NCBI RefSeq assembly: GCF_027594545.1
Contig: NZ_CP115160.1
Span: 2,985,001 to 3,049,000 of the forward strand
Length of the DNA stretch: 64,000 nt
Source: Algoriphagus sp. TR-M9
GTDB lineage: Bacteria > Bacteroidota > Bacteroidia > Cytophagales > Cyclobacteriaceae
Direction of reading: 5' to 3'
The notes beneath the pieces were generated by a model. That model did no database searches. It was not told where the DNA came from and saw only the letters and a program-made list of their open reading frames with translations. Below, one piece after another: positions 9,704-18,608 of the stretch (position 1 is the first letter of the stretch; every line of letters begins with the position of its first letter). Both the position numbers and the translations under genes were made by a program.

Positions 9704-10073
9704 AAAGTCGAATCGTTAACTCGAATTTTCGATCAATTTTTTCCCTTAAAATATTCCAAACAACCACTGCAATGTTTTCAGCGGTAGGGTTAAGTTCTTT
9801 GAATTCATCGGTATCCAGGTTCAAATTTTTGTGATCTAATTTTCTCAATACATGCTCCTTGATCAAATCACTGAGCACTTTCATATCATATACATACCCC
9901 GTCCGAGGGTCTATCTCCCCCCTTAGTTTTACGACCAATTCATAATTGTGTCCATGAAAATGAGGATTATTGCACTTCCCGAAAACAGCTTGGTTTTGCT
10001 CGTCTGACCAGTCAGGGTTGTGTAATCTGTGTGCCGCATTGAAATGCTCTTTTCTGTAAACTGATACTTTCAT
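9663..10073 (-). CDS. queD: 6-carboxytetrahydropterin synthase / 6-pyruvoyltetrahydropterin synthase homologue
   Basis: A 136-residue T-fold enzyme that acts on dihydroneopterin triphosphate, the FolE product. Zinc-binding histidines are in FNAAHRL (residue 15 region) and HGHNYEL, the catalytic Cys in FGKCNNPHFHGH, and a conserved LDHKNLN plus a C-terminal YETERN Glu that anchors the pterin. In bacteria such proteins mostly make 6-carboxytetrahydropterin for queuosine, but some make other pterins, so the symbol is tentative. It is the first gene of a two-gene unit with folE, which it overlaps. Confidence 0.88.
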   Translation of the reverse strand: MKVSVYRKEHFNAAHRLHNPDWSDEQNQAVFGKCNNPHFHGHNYELVVKLRGEIDPRTGYVYDMKVLSDLIKEHVLRKLDHKNLNLDTDEFKELNPTAENIAVVVWNILREKIDRKFELTIRLYETERNFVEYDGN

Positions 10074-10319
10074 GAATTGCTGAAACAGCCGCTATTCTGC
10101 TTTTGTTTGAATTATTTTTGATAAAGACTGTTAGACTGCATAGAGCATCCTGACAGACAGTGGAATAATTTTCGGAACGCAAAAATACAGAATATTAATT
10201 GGTACCAAAACCTACCTTCTCCAGCCATTAAGGCTAGAACCCTGAAAAGTACCGAGATGGTTCCGAAGAGTTTTCACATCTTTTATGACATTAACCATAA
10301 GAGACTGAGGTTAAGCTCG

Positions 10320-10350
10320 TTTGTACTACGGGCCTTAGTCCCTAAATTTG
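10320..10350 (+). promoter_or_regulatory. Bacteroidota-type promoter with a very short leader
   Basis: TTTG at 10320-10323 and TAAATTTG at 10343-10350, spaced by 19 bases, match the Bacteroidota -33/-7 consensus exactly. Transcription would start near 10356, leaving only 8-14 bases before the two candidate ATGs (10364 and 10370). The remaining 250 bases of this gap show no other clear feature. Confidence 0.7.
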
Positions 10351-10363
10351 CACAATCACCCAG

Positions 10364-11059
10364 ATGCTTATGCTTTACCAAACCCTTGCGATTACCTTCC
10401 TCCTTTTCATAGGAAGTTTCCCACAGCCAAATATCAAAGCAGAAAAACCTGCCATTATCACCTCCATAGACCCCATCAGCACCATTTATAACGGCCTGCA
10501 AAGCAGCACAGGGGTGTTACCTTCTAAAGAGGTGTTTACCCTAGCCTTTCAAGGCTGGACCAAAATGAAAGAAGATCTGAAATCAAAAGTATTGACGGTC
10601 ATAGATTTCAGCCTGCCTTCTACGGCTAAAAGAATGTGGATCATAGACCCAGAAAAGGGTGAAATCCTATTGAACTCCGTGGTATCTCATGGCAGAAATT
10701 CCGGAGAATTGATGGCAATATCTTTTTCCAACCAACCTGAATCTTACAAAAGCAGTCTGGGATTCTATAAAACTGCAGAAACCTACTCCGGAAAACATGG
10801 GTACTCTCTGCGACTGGATGGTTTGGAAAAAGGCTTCAACGACCAGGCCAGAAATCGAGCGATTGTCATTCACGGGGCGGATTACGCCCGGGAAGAATTC
10901 GCAAAATCCGTGGGAAGACTAGGAAGAAGCCTAGGCTGTCCAGCTCTTCCAAGCGAGCTTTCTGACCAAGCCATAGATTTAATCAAGGAGGGGTCTTTAC
11001 TTTTTATCTATGGACAAGACGAAAATTACCTCAATAAATCAAGCTTGATCCAGGCTTGA
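10364..11059 (+). CDS. Secreted murein L,D-transpeptidase catalytic domain family protein
   Basis: A 231-residue protein with an N-terminal hydrophobic signal (residues 1-22) and a YkuD-like domain of the PF13645 group. Catalytic residues are readable as His170 in VIHGAD and Cys192 in GRSLGCPAL, together with the WIIDPEKGEILLNSVVSHG strand pair (WIIDPEKG, LLNSVVSHG). These enzymes are predicted to form or cut L,D-links in peptidoglycan, though activity of this subgroup is little tested. It converges on a different L,D-transpeptidase gene and overlaps it by 21 bases. Start may be the second Met (10370). Confidence 0.85.
   Translation: MLMLYQTLAITFLLFIGSFPQPNIKAEKPAIITSIDPISTIYNGLQSSTGVLPSKEVFTLAFQGWTKMKEDLKSKVLTVIDFSLPSTAKRMWIIDPEKGEILLNSVVSHGRNSGELMAISFSNQPESYKSSLGFYKTAETYSGKHGYSLRLDGLEKGFNDQARNRAIVIHGADYAREEFAKSVGRLGRSLGCPALPSELSDQAIDLIKEGSLLFIYGQDENYLNKSSLIQA
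11039..11059. terminator. Near-palindromic 21-base overlap of two convergent genes
   Basis: TCAAGC (11039-11044) and GCTTGA (11054-11059) are inverted arms that include both stop codons; the inner bases extend the stem to about nine pairs with one G-U. T5 follows on the plus strand and TTTATT on the minus strand, so it may act as a weak bidirectional terminator placed inside the coding overlap. Confidence 0.5.
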
Positions 11060-12694
11060 TTTTTGGCTTCGCAAAGCTTTCAGAAGTGCTGAATCCCGAT
11101 CATAAACATCAGACCTGAAATTAGCTTTGCCATCTTTATCTGCCCAAAAGGTCATATAAAGCAGGACAACCGGGATTTTTCGGTCCAATTCCACCACTTC
11201 TTCATTTTCCTGGTGCATGGCTTTCTGGATTTTTTCATCATCCCATTCCTTATCATCCAGTAGGATTTTAGCAAACTGATCCGGGTTTTGAATTCGGATA
11301 CATCCATGGCTCAGTGCTCTGGTCTCCTTGGCAAAGAGACTTCTGGCCGGAGTATCATGGATATAGATATTATAGTCATTAGGAAACATAAATTTCACTA
11401 AACCAAGGGAATTGTCTCCTCCGGGTTTCTGGCGAACACGATACCCCTGATCTTTGGATAAGTTTACCTTGGAGGCTTTCACCACCTCACCGCTGCCGCT
11501 GACTACCTCCATATTTTTTTGTGAAAGGTAATCTGGATTCTTATTGATTGAGGGTATGATCTCATCGTTGGTAATGGATTCAGGGATATTCCAGTACGGA
11601 CTAAAGACGATATAACTCATGGGGGCAGTGAAAGTCGGAGATTCATTGTATTCCTTTCCCACGATCACTTTTGCCGTGAAGGCCGTATCCAGGTGGTGCA
11701 TGTAATCCAACTGATAGTTGGCAATATTAACCAGTACCATCTCCTGGTCCCAGTCCATTTTTGGCATCCATCTCAGTCGCTCCATATTCACAGCAGCAAT
11801 GTCGATCAGATCCTGGGGTGACTTATTCAGTGACTCCGCCGCCAAGGTCCCGATAATTCCATCCGGTTTCATTCCATTGGATTTTTGATAATCCTGCAAT
11901 CCGGCAAACATAATAGAATCAAAAAGTGTAGCTTCCTTGATTTCGTAAGGTTCCAGAAAGCCCCAAAACATCAGTCGCTTTCGCAAAGCTGGAATGGCGG
12001 CATGCATCTCTCCCACCTCAATAGCACCTTCTACCTGTGCAAACTCCCATGCGAGCGTATCATTTGCTTGAATTTGATACAGTTCTTCTATAGCCTCTCT
12101 ACCTCTGGCATATAGTTCGGAGTGGGGATAGAGCTCCTGCAAAGTATGCTCTACAGACCTTCCTGCTCCAATCTCCGTGAGCAGATGCAAATAATCGATT
12201 TTAGATTCCTTCTTTTCAAATTTCCAATTGGGATCCAGACTGGCTGGGTTTACCTTACCATTTTCCAAGTCATGCGCCAAAGTCAAGAAAGCATCACTCA
12301 ACATCAGCTCCAGGCTGAGCATTTCATCAGTTGAGAGATTTCGGAATTTCTTGTTTTCTTTTTCCGGGTCTGATGAAAGTGCGTTAATTTCCTCTAAAGA
12401 ATAATCAACAGGCTGAAGCCCGTCATATTTGGAGTTTTCAATCTGTTCCAATAGCTCCTCGCCTGAATTAGAAAGCGAGCCATTAAACAGCCAAACCTCC
12501 AGGTATTCCCGATTTGCATAAAAGGCCTGGATTTGAGCACTAAATTTAGACTGGGACAAAACCCCTGACTTTTCACCAGTCAGACTTTCCCTTAATTCGT
12601 CTTTCAGGTCTGATCTTCTATGGTTTGAATACCAAAAAAGTCCAATCCCAACAATTAGTACTGTGGCTATGCCGGCAATTATCTTTTTGTTCAT
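11039..12694 (-). CDS. L,D-transpeptidase with peptidoglycan-binding domain (YcbB/LdtD-like)
   Basis: A 551-residue envelope enzyme. Residues 5-25 are a hydrophobic N-terminal anchor/signal. A helical scaffold region (about 60-230) precedes a peptidoglycan-binding module near residues 250-290 (AGLQDYQKSNGMKPDGIIG, cut as DYQKSNGMKPDGIIG), and the YkuD domain occupies about 325-480 with the catalytic Cys465 in SHGCIRIQNP. Family members cross-link meso-diaminopimelate residues (3-3 links) or attach lipoproteins. It is a paralogue of the next gene upstream, 196 bases away, with the same domain order. It ends inside the convergent transpeptidase gene. Confidence 0.93.
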   Translation of the reverse strand: MNKKIIAGIATVLIVGIGLFWYSNHRRSDLKDELRESLTGEKSGVLSQSKFSAQIQAFYANREYLEVWLFNGSLSNSGEELLEQIENSKYDGLQPVDYSLEEINALSSDPEKENKKFRNLSTDEMLSLELMLSDAFLTLAHDLENGKVNPASLDPNWKFEKKESKIDYLHLLTEIGAGRSVEHTLQELYPHSELYARGREAIEELYQIQANDTLAWEFAQVEGAIEVGEMHAAIPALRKRLMFWGFLEPYEIKEATLFDSIMFAGLQDYQKSNGMKPDGIIGTLAAESLNKSPQDLIDIAAVNMERLRWMPKMDWDQEMVLVNIANYQLDYMHHLDTAFTAKVIVGKEYNESPTFTAPMSYIVFSPYWNIPESITNDEIIPSINKNPDYLSQKNMEVVSGSGEVVKASKVNLSKDQGYRVRQKPGGDNSLGLVKFMFPNDYNIYIHDTPARSLFAKETRALSHGCIRIQNPDQFAKILLDDKEWDDEKIQKAMHQENEEVVELDRKIPVVLLYMTFWADKDGKANFRSDVYDRDSALLKALRSQKSSLDQA

Positions 12695-12890
12695 AAAAGG
12701 CTTTGGTGTTTATCCTTTTATTATCCAAAGTTCGTACGCGATATTAATTTTGCGACAGAACCCGAAAAAAGACTCATTACACCACTCTAAACCAAGCGCT
12801 TAACCCAATACATAAAAAAACTGAGTAACAGAGAATAACATGGATGCTGAGATGCTATTTGCCCAAAACGGGGTATTGCATTTCACATTC

Positions 12891-14543
12891 TTAAGATGAC
12901 TTTTCATTCAAGGCCATCAAAACTGCCTGATCTCTCTCATAAATATCATCCCGGAAATGTGCTTCTCCTTTGGAATCTGCCCAAAAAGTCAAATAGACCA
13001 ACACCACTGGAATGGGCTTTTTCAATTTTACTACCTGTTCATGGGTTTGGCTCATCGCCTCATTGATCCTTTCCATGGTCCATTCCGGCTCATCACGTAG
13101 CAGCATCTTTGCAAAATCAGCGGGATTTTGAATGCGGATACAACCGTGACTTCTGGACCTGTCATCATTGGCAAACAATGACCTTGCGTTGGTATCATGA
13201 ATGTAAACGTTATGTTTATTAGGAAACATGAATTTCACCAAACCCAAAGAATTTCCCGGACCGGGCTTTTGCCTGACCAAATAAGGAAAAGATTTGGAAT
13301 GCCAGTCGATTGAATTTGGATCTACCACCTGTCCAGCAGGAGTAACTACCTCCATATTCTTGGAGTTGATATAGTTTGGGTTTTTTCTGGCACTTGGGAT
13401 GATTTCCCCACGAGTAATAGAATAGGGAATATTCCAATAAGGACTAAAAACGATGTAGCTCATTTCCTCCATGAAAATCGGTGTTTCATGGTATTTACGA
13501 CCCACTATAACCCGTTCTGTGAGCAGTGTATCTAGATTTTTAAAATAATCCAGCTGAAAATTGGCAATATTTACCAGGATAAATTCAGCATTTTCTACCG
13601 TATCCGGAAGCCAGCGTAAGCGCTCTAAGTTCACTCTGGCTTTATCGATTTTGGCTTGAGGGGAATCATTTAGCGCTGCAGCTGTCACTTTTCCTATGAC
13701 ACCGTCAATGACCATTCCGTGATATCCCTGAAAATCCTTGATACCGGCCATCATCACTGAGTCATAAAGTTTCGGTTCTTTTACCTCGTATTGATCCAAA
13801 AGTCCCCAGTATTGAAGCCTTTCTCTTAAGATCGGAATATCATTATTGGTATCCCCTACCTTCAGGGCTTTGGAGACCTTCACTTTTTTCCAATTCAGTG
13901 AATCTTCCTTTTCTTCTTCCACCAGTGCTCTCAGCACTTCACGACCTCTTTTGTAAACAGGAAATTTAGGATAAAGCGTCTCCAGAGTCTGTCGAATTTG
14001 CCCGCTGGCAATGGCCTCGTCCAACAAATCCGGATAATAAACCAATTGCTCTTTACGCTGTATCTCCCATTCCTCATCTATTAGGGATGGATCTACCTTA
14101 CCTATCTCCAGATGACTAGCCAAATGGAAAAAAGCATCACTGAGTAGCATATCCAAATCAGCCAGATCACCTGGATCATTGGATTTGCCCATCGCCATAT
14201 TGGTTTCGAATTTCGAGAAAAACCCGTCTATTGCTTCCAGATTGTAATCCCTTGGATTTAACCCATCAAACTGGGACTGTTTGATTTCAAACCGCAGTGC
14301 GTAAGCCAGTTCAGAAAGTATCCCTTCCACAGACCAAACCTCCTCAAAATACCGATCCGTGTAGAAATTGATTACATCATCAGTAGTCAAAAGTGTGGTA
14401 TTCCTGATTTTGAGTTTTTCTCCAGGTGGATCAGTTTCAATTCTAAACCTGATTATTTCAGCTATTTGGGATGAGTCTAGAGGAACTGCATCTAAAGCGT
14501 GAAAAATGAAAAAGAAGCCTACTACTAAAAATAACTTGTACAT
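12891..14543 (-). CDS. L,D-transpeptidase with peptidoglycan-binding domain, paralogue
   Basis: A 550-residue protein with the same architecture as its downstream neighbour: signal peptide (residues 1-18, ending near FHALDAVP), helical scaffold, peptidoglycan-binding repeat around residue 275 (DFQGYHGMVIDGVIGK) and a YkuD domain with catalytic Cys468 in SHGCIRIQNP. Near-identical blocks such as YIVFSPYWNIP and YNESPTF/YHETPIF show an old tandem duplication. The start lies 9 bases after the kdsA stop, so it is probably transcribed with Kdo synthesis genes. A hydrophobic N-terminus cleavable by signal peptidase I differs from the anchor-like N-terminus of its partner. Confidence 0.93.
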   Translation of the reverse strand: MYKLFLVVGFFFIFHALDAVPLDSSQIAEIIRFRIETDPPGEKLKIRNTTLLTTDDVINFYTDRYFEEVWSVEGILSELAYALRFEIKQSQFDGLNPRDYNLEAIDGFFSKFETNMAMGKSNDPGDLADLDMLLSDAFFHLASHLEIGKVDPSLIDEEWEIQRKEQLVYYPDLLDEAIASGQIRQTLETLYPKFPVYKRGREVLRALVEEEKEDSLNWKKVKVSKALKVGDTNNDIPILRERLQYWGLLDQYEVKEPKLYDSVMMAGIKDFQGYHGMVIDGVIGKVTAAALNDSPQAKIDKARVNLERLRWLPDTVENAEFILVNIANFQLDYFKNLDTLLTERVIVGRKYHETPIFMEEMSYIVFSPYWNIPYSITRGEIIPSARKNPNYINSKNMEVVTPAGQVVDPNSIDWHSKSFPYLVRQKPGPGNSLGLVKFMFPNKHNVYIHDTNARSLFANDDRSRSHGCIRIQNPADFAKMLLRDEPEWTMERINEAMSQTHEQVVKLKKPIPVVLVYLTFWADSKGEAHFRDDIYERDQAVLMALNEKSS

Positions 14544-14552
14544 GGAGTTATT

Positions 14553-15383
14553 TTAAGAGTTCACTTCGAAATCCTGATACTTTCTACCCAGTACCCAAGC
14601 TTCCTTCAGCATTTCGAGGAATGCTCCCATTTTATGAAGAGGGATCAAATTCGGCCCATCGCTCAGTGCTTTGGAGGGCTCCGGATGGGTCTCGATGAAA
14701 AAGCCGTCGATTCCTGTAGCCGCAGCGGCTCTGGCCAGGATGGGTGCAAACTCCCGCTGTCCTCCACTACTACCGCCCTGTCCCCCCGGCTGCTGTACAG
14801 AATGGGTAATATCAAAAACCACAGGAGCAAATTGACGCATAATAGGCAAGCCTCTCATATCCACTACCAGATTGTGATATCCCAAAGAAAATCCTCGTTC
14901 TGTCAAGCACACGTTGTCATTTCCGGCAGCTCTGACCTTGCTGACTGCATATTGCATATCTTCAGGGGCCATAAACTGTCCCCGCTTGATTTTGACTGCT
15001 TTTCCTGTTTCTGCAGCTGCCAAAAGCAAGTCTGTTTGTCTGCATAAAAATGCCGGGATCTGCAAAACATCTACTACTTCAGCCACCTCTTTGGCCTGGT
15101 AACTCTCATGGATATCTGTCACCAGCGGCACCTGAAGTTCCTTGCCCACTCTCTGCAAAACCGCTAAAGATTTATCCATCCCTATGCTTCTGAAGGAAGC
15201 AGAAGATGTACGGTTAGCTTTATCAAAAGAAGCCTTAAACACATAAGAAAATCCGTGCTGCTCAGCCCATGCTTTGGTCTTACTGCCGATCTCCATGCAA
15301 ATGTCAAAACTCTCCACAGCACATGGACCTGCGAATAAAACTGGTTTTTCTTCACCCAATACCACAGAATCGGTGATCTTCAT
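14553..15383 (-). CDS. kdsA: 3-deoxy-8-phosphooctulonate synthase
   Basis: A 276-residue cytoplasmic enzyme condensing arabinose-5-phosphate with phosphoenolpyruvate to Kdo-8-phosphate, a precursor of the lipopolysaccharide inner core. Family marks are LFAGPCAVES, FKASFDKANRTS, the KIKRGQFMAPEDM stretch and FDITHSVQQPGG. I chose the ATG at 15383 (MKITDSVVLG), which lies 7 bases after the kdsC stop; an alternative ATG at 15404 would add seven residues and overlap kdsC. The order kdsC-kdsA supplies the next two steps of the same pathway, and the L,D-transpeptidase gene follows closely. Confidence 0.96.
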   Translation of the reverse strand: MKITDSVVLGEEKPVLFAGPCAVESFDICMEIGSKTKAWAEQHGFSYVFKASFDKANRTSSASFRSIGMDKSLAVLQRVGKELQVPLVTDIHESYQAKEVAEVVDVLQIPAFLCRQTDLLLAAAETGKAVKIKRGQFMAPEDMQYAVSKVRAAGNDNVCLTERGFSLGYHNLVVDMRGLPIMRQFAPVVFDITHSVQQPGGQGGSSGGQREFAPILARAAAATGIDGFFIETHPEPSKALSDGPNLIPLHKMGAFLEMLKEAWVLGRKYQDFEVNS

Positions 15384-15390
15384 GACTTGC

Positions 15391-15975
15391 TTATTTCTTT
15401 GCATTTTCTTGCTGGGATAAGGTTTCTATAATTGGGACTAAATTGTTTTTGGCATGTAAAAGTAAGTCTCCCACTTCTCTGAAAACGCCCTCTCCTCCTT
15501 TAAATCTGGACACATAGTGGGCTATTGGCTTTACATATTCCAAGGCATCTGCCGAAACTACCGCCAAGCCTACGCGGCTCAAAATAGGCAAATCAATCAA
15601 ATCATCACCGATGTAAGCTACTTCATCAGCCTGTAAAACCAGGGTTTCCAATACCTCGTCAAATTTTTTGCCTTTGTTTTTCACACCGTGGTAATGAAAG
15701 TCAAATTTGAGTTCCTCACAGCGGTTTTGAACCACATAAGACTCCCTACCGGTGATCGCCCCCACCATCAAACCGCTTTTACGGAGGTGATACACGATGA
15801 GACCATCTTTCACACTGAATTTCTTAAATTCCAGCTTATTGTTGTCGTAGATGATCCCCCCATCCGTCATCACTCCGTCTATATCGGTAATGACCAATTT
15901 TATTTTGGCCGCTCTTTCCCAGATATCTTCCGAAATATGGGAAAAGTATGCGTTTACTATTTTTTCTGCTTCCAT
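15391..15975 (-). CDS. kdsC: 3-deoxy-D-manno-octulosonate 8-phosphate phosphatase (HAD family)
   Basis: A 194-residue cytoplasmic HAD phosphatase that releases Kdo from the KdsA product. The DxD nucleophile motif is in VITDIDGVMTDGG, the second-motif Thr in VGAITGRES, the Lys in YHGVKNKGKK, and the third motif in YIGDDLIDLP. The short capless C0 form and tetramer-type core fit KdsC rather than other HAD enzymes. It overlaps the 3' end of the GNAT-nitrilase gene by 19 bases and precedes kdsA, so the three genes are very likely one transcript. Confidence 0.93.
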   Translation of the reverse strand: MEAEKIVNAYFSHISEDIWERAAKIKLVITDIDGVMTDGGIIYDNNKLEFKKFSVKDGLIVYHLRKSGLMVGAITGRESYVVQNRCEELKFDFHYHGVKNKGKKFDEVLETLVLQADEVAYIGDDLIDLPILSRVGLAVVSADALEYVKPIAHYVSRFKGGEGVFREVGDLLLHAKNNLVPIIETLSQQENAKK

Positions 15976-17498
15976 TGAATTGAATAAAGATCGAGCCTTC
16001 TCTGCTCTAGGTTTCTAACACTTCCTGCTTTTCTTTGCTTGGTGAGGAGATCCAAATCTACATCTGCCACGATGATTGTTTCTTCATTTTCCGAAGCCAT
16101 GGCTACCACAGCATCATGGGGAAATGAGAAATCCGAAGGGGAGTAGATCGCTGCCTGAGAATACTGAATATCCATGTTTTCTACCTTAGGCAGATTGCCG
16201 ACGGAACCGGTGATGGCCACATAACACTCGTTTTCTATCGCTCTGGATTTCGCACAGGTATTCACACGAAGAAAGGCATTCTTAGTATCTGTCCAAAATG
16301 GCACAAAGAGAATATCCATTTCCTGCTCTGCCAAAATCCTACCCAGTTCAGGAAATTCTACATCATAACAAATCAAAATCCCGATTCTACCTGCATCTGT
16401 ATCGAATACATTGATGCCATTCCCTCCTTGAAGTCCCCAATAGGCCGCTTCATCCGGAGTGATATGCAGTTTGTATTGCTTATCCTGCGTACCGTCTCTC
16501 CTACAGAGGTAACTCACATTTCTAAGCTTCTTGCCATCGTATTCCGGCATGGAGCCCCCTATGATGTTCACATTATAAGAAACAGCCAGATCACTCATTC
16601 GGCTTACGATTTCATCCGTGTATTCTGCCAAATTCCGTATGGCTTCCGAAGCATCCATATCGTTGAATTCTGCCAATAATGGGGCATTGAAAAACTCAGG
16701 AAGTAGGCAGAAGTCGGATTTATAACCGGAAACAGTGTCCACAAAAAACTCCACTTGCTGCATCAGATCATCCACATTGGAAAATCTACGCATTTTCCAC
16801 TGCACCAAACCCAGACGTACAATGGACTTCTTATTACCGATCAGTTTTTCATCTTTCTCATAATAGATGTTGATCCACTCCAGCAAAGTGGCATAGGCTC
16901 TGGAGTCCGTATCTTCCGGCAAGTATTTGGTAATCACCTTTCTTACGTGAAATTCATTCGCAATCTGAAAGGACAAAACCGGATCGTAAATCTCCTTGTT
17001 TTTCACCAGATCTATGTACTTGCGGGGAGTCATCTCCTCTGCATAGTTGGCATAGCCAGGTATTCTACCTCCTGCGATGATGGAGCGTAGATTCAGATTT
17101 TCGCACAGTTCTTTTCTCGCGTCATATAGCCTTCGCCCCAGTCGCATCCCCCTGTATTCCAAGGAGACAAAGACATCGGTACCGTAAAGGGTGTCCCCTT
17201 CCATATCGTGCGTATCAAACTTCCCATAGCCAGTAATCTGATCGTACGTATGATTGTCACCGAAACGATTATAATCCACCACAATACTAAGGGCAGCCGC
17301 CACTACCTTCCCATTATCCTCAATCCCAATTTGGCCCTCTGGAAAGGCTCTCAACTGATTTCTCAGCTCTTCCTTAGTCCAAGCACCACCTTTGTTTTTA
17401 TAGATTGAAATCATGATCTCCCGGATATCTTCATAGTCCGAGAGTTTTATATTTCGCAGCTTCAGCCGGTGCTCCAGTTCTTCTTTTTGCTTACTCAT
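15957..17498 (-). CDS. Bifunctional GNAT acetyltransferase / carbon-nitrogen hydrolase
   Basis: A 513-residue fusion. Residues about 12-215 form a GNAT N-acetyltransferase domain, with the acetyl-CoA loop in SLEYRGMRLGRRLYDARK (LGRRLYDAR). Residues about 225-510 form a nitrilase-superfamily domain with the triad Glu in LLPEFFNAPLL, Lys in YKLHITPDE and Cys377 in ILICYDVEFPE. The same fusion is widespread in Bacteroidota, and its substrate is not established; the nitrilase part resembles amidases of omega-amidase type. It leads an apparent operon with kdsC, kdsA and an L,D-transpeptidase. Its role there is unknown. Confidence 0.93.
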   Translation of the reverse strand: MSKQKEELEHRLKLRNIKLSDYEDIREIMISIYKNKGGAWTKEELRNQLRAFPEGQIGIEDNGKVVAAALSIVVDYNRFGDNHTYDQITGYGKFDTHDMEGDTLYGTDVFVSLEYRGMRLGRRLYDARKELCENLNLRSIIAGGRIPGYANYAEEMTPRKYIDLVKNKEIYDPVLSFQIANEFHVRKVITKYLPEDTDSRAYATLLEWINIYYEKDEKLIGNKKSIVRLGLVQWKMRRFSNVDDLMQQVEFFVDTVSGYKSDFCLLPEFFNAPLLAEFNDMDASEAIRNLAEYTDEIVSRMSDLAVSYNVNIIGGSMPEYDGKKLRNVSYLCRRDGTQDKQYKLHITPDEAAYWGLQGGNGINVFDTDAGRIGILICYDVEFPELGRILAEQEMDILFVPFWTDTKNAFLRVNTCAKSRAIENECYVAITGSVGNLPKVENMDIQYSQAAIYSPSDFSFPHDAVVAMASENEETIIVADVDLDLLTKQRKAGSVRNLEQRRLDLYSIQWKQKK

Positions 17499-17651
17499 GG
17501 CTCAAAATTAGCCAAATTCAAACAATTATTATCATCGGTACAATTACCAGATTCGGGGACAAGAACGGATTTGCTTTTGTAAGTTTTGGGAGAATTGTAG
17601 TAGATTAAATGCCAAATAACTAAGCAAAAGAAAAGTAGCACTATAGAAAGC

Positions 17652-18554
17652 ATGCAAGAAGGAATTCAGGAGGTAGCCAAGGAAAAAGCGACAGGCTTTA
17701 TAGAATGGGTGGAGCAAATATTAAGCTACAGCCTGGTAAACGTAGGAGAGTCAAAATTAACCATTGGCCTTATCCTGACGCTGATCGGCTCCTTCGTGGC
17801 TCTACTTATTATTTCCGAATGGATACGCCGACTACTGGTCAATAAAATACTTTCCAGGTACAAAATTGAGGCGGGCACCCGACAATCAATAGGTACCATA
17901 GTCAAGTATATTCTGATATTGGCAGGGCTTTTTTCCATCTTACAGACTAATGGCGTAGACCTGAGTGCATTTGGGATTCTGGCCGGTGCCTTGGGTGTAG
18001 GTATAGGTTTTGGTTTGCAAAACATCACCAACAACTTCATATCTGGCCTGATCATTCTCTTTGAGCAGCCGATCAAAGTAGGCGATCGCATAGAAGTGGG
18101 CGATGTATCCGGAGATGTGATCAAAATCTCCGCCAGATCCACCATGATCGTCACCAATGACAACATCACCATCATCGTACCCAACAGCCAGTTCATTGAT
18201 AGTCAGGTGATCAACTGGTCACACAATGATCGAAATATCAGGTTCAACTTTCCGGTGGGCGTTTCCTACAAAGAAGATCCTGAGAAGGTCAAAAACATTT
18301 TGGTAGAGGTAGCCAAAGCCAATAAAGGAGTATTGAACACACCAGAACCTGACGTACTATTTGACAGCTATGGAGACAATAGCATCAACTTCACCCTGAG
18401 AGTCTGGTCATCTGAATACAGCAACCGACCAAAAGTTTTGAAAAGCCAATTATATTATGTGATCTTCGAAAAATTCAATGCAAACGGAATAGAAATTCCA
18501 TTCCCGCAAAGAGACCTGCACCTCAAATCAGGGTTTGATAAGTTGGAAAAATAG
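17652..18554 (+). CDS. Small-conductance mechanosensitive channel, MscS family
   Basis: A 300-residue inner-membrane channel that opens under membrane tension to release solutes in osmotic downshock. Three hydrophobic segments occupy about residues 35-125, the third being the Gly/Ala-rich pore helix in GALGVGIGFGLQNITNNF. The beta domain follows with FEQPIKVGDRIEVGDVSGDV and the IVPNSQF motif, then the alpha/beta cytosolic cage. Length and layout match the minimal MscS type. Preceded by a 150-base gap without a clear promoter box and followed by a DUF6089 gene 54 bases on. Confidence 0.93.
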   Translation: MQEGIQEVAKEKATGFIEWVEQILSYSLVNVGESKLTIGLILTLIGSFVALLIISEWIRRLLVNKILSRYKIEAGTRQSIGTIVKYILILAGLFSILQTNGVDLSAFGILAGALGVGIGFGLQNITNNFISGLIILFEQPIKVGDRIEVGDVSGDVIKISARSTMIVTNDNITIIVPNSQFIDSQVINWSHNDRNIRFNFPVGVSYKEDPEKVKNILVEVAKANKGVLNTPEPDVLFDSYGDNSINFTLRVWSSEYSNRPKVLKSQLYYVIFEKFNANGIEIPFPQRDLHLKSGFDKLEK

Positions 18555-18608
18555 GGTAATTTTCCGCACAGAATCCCCGATTCTATTGCGCTTATGTGAA
18601 GGCCGTTT

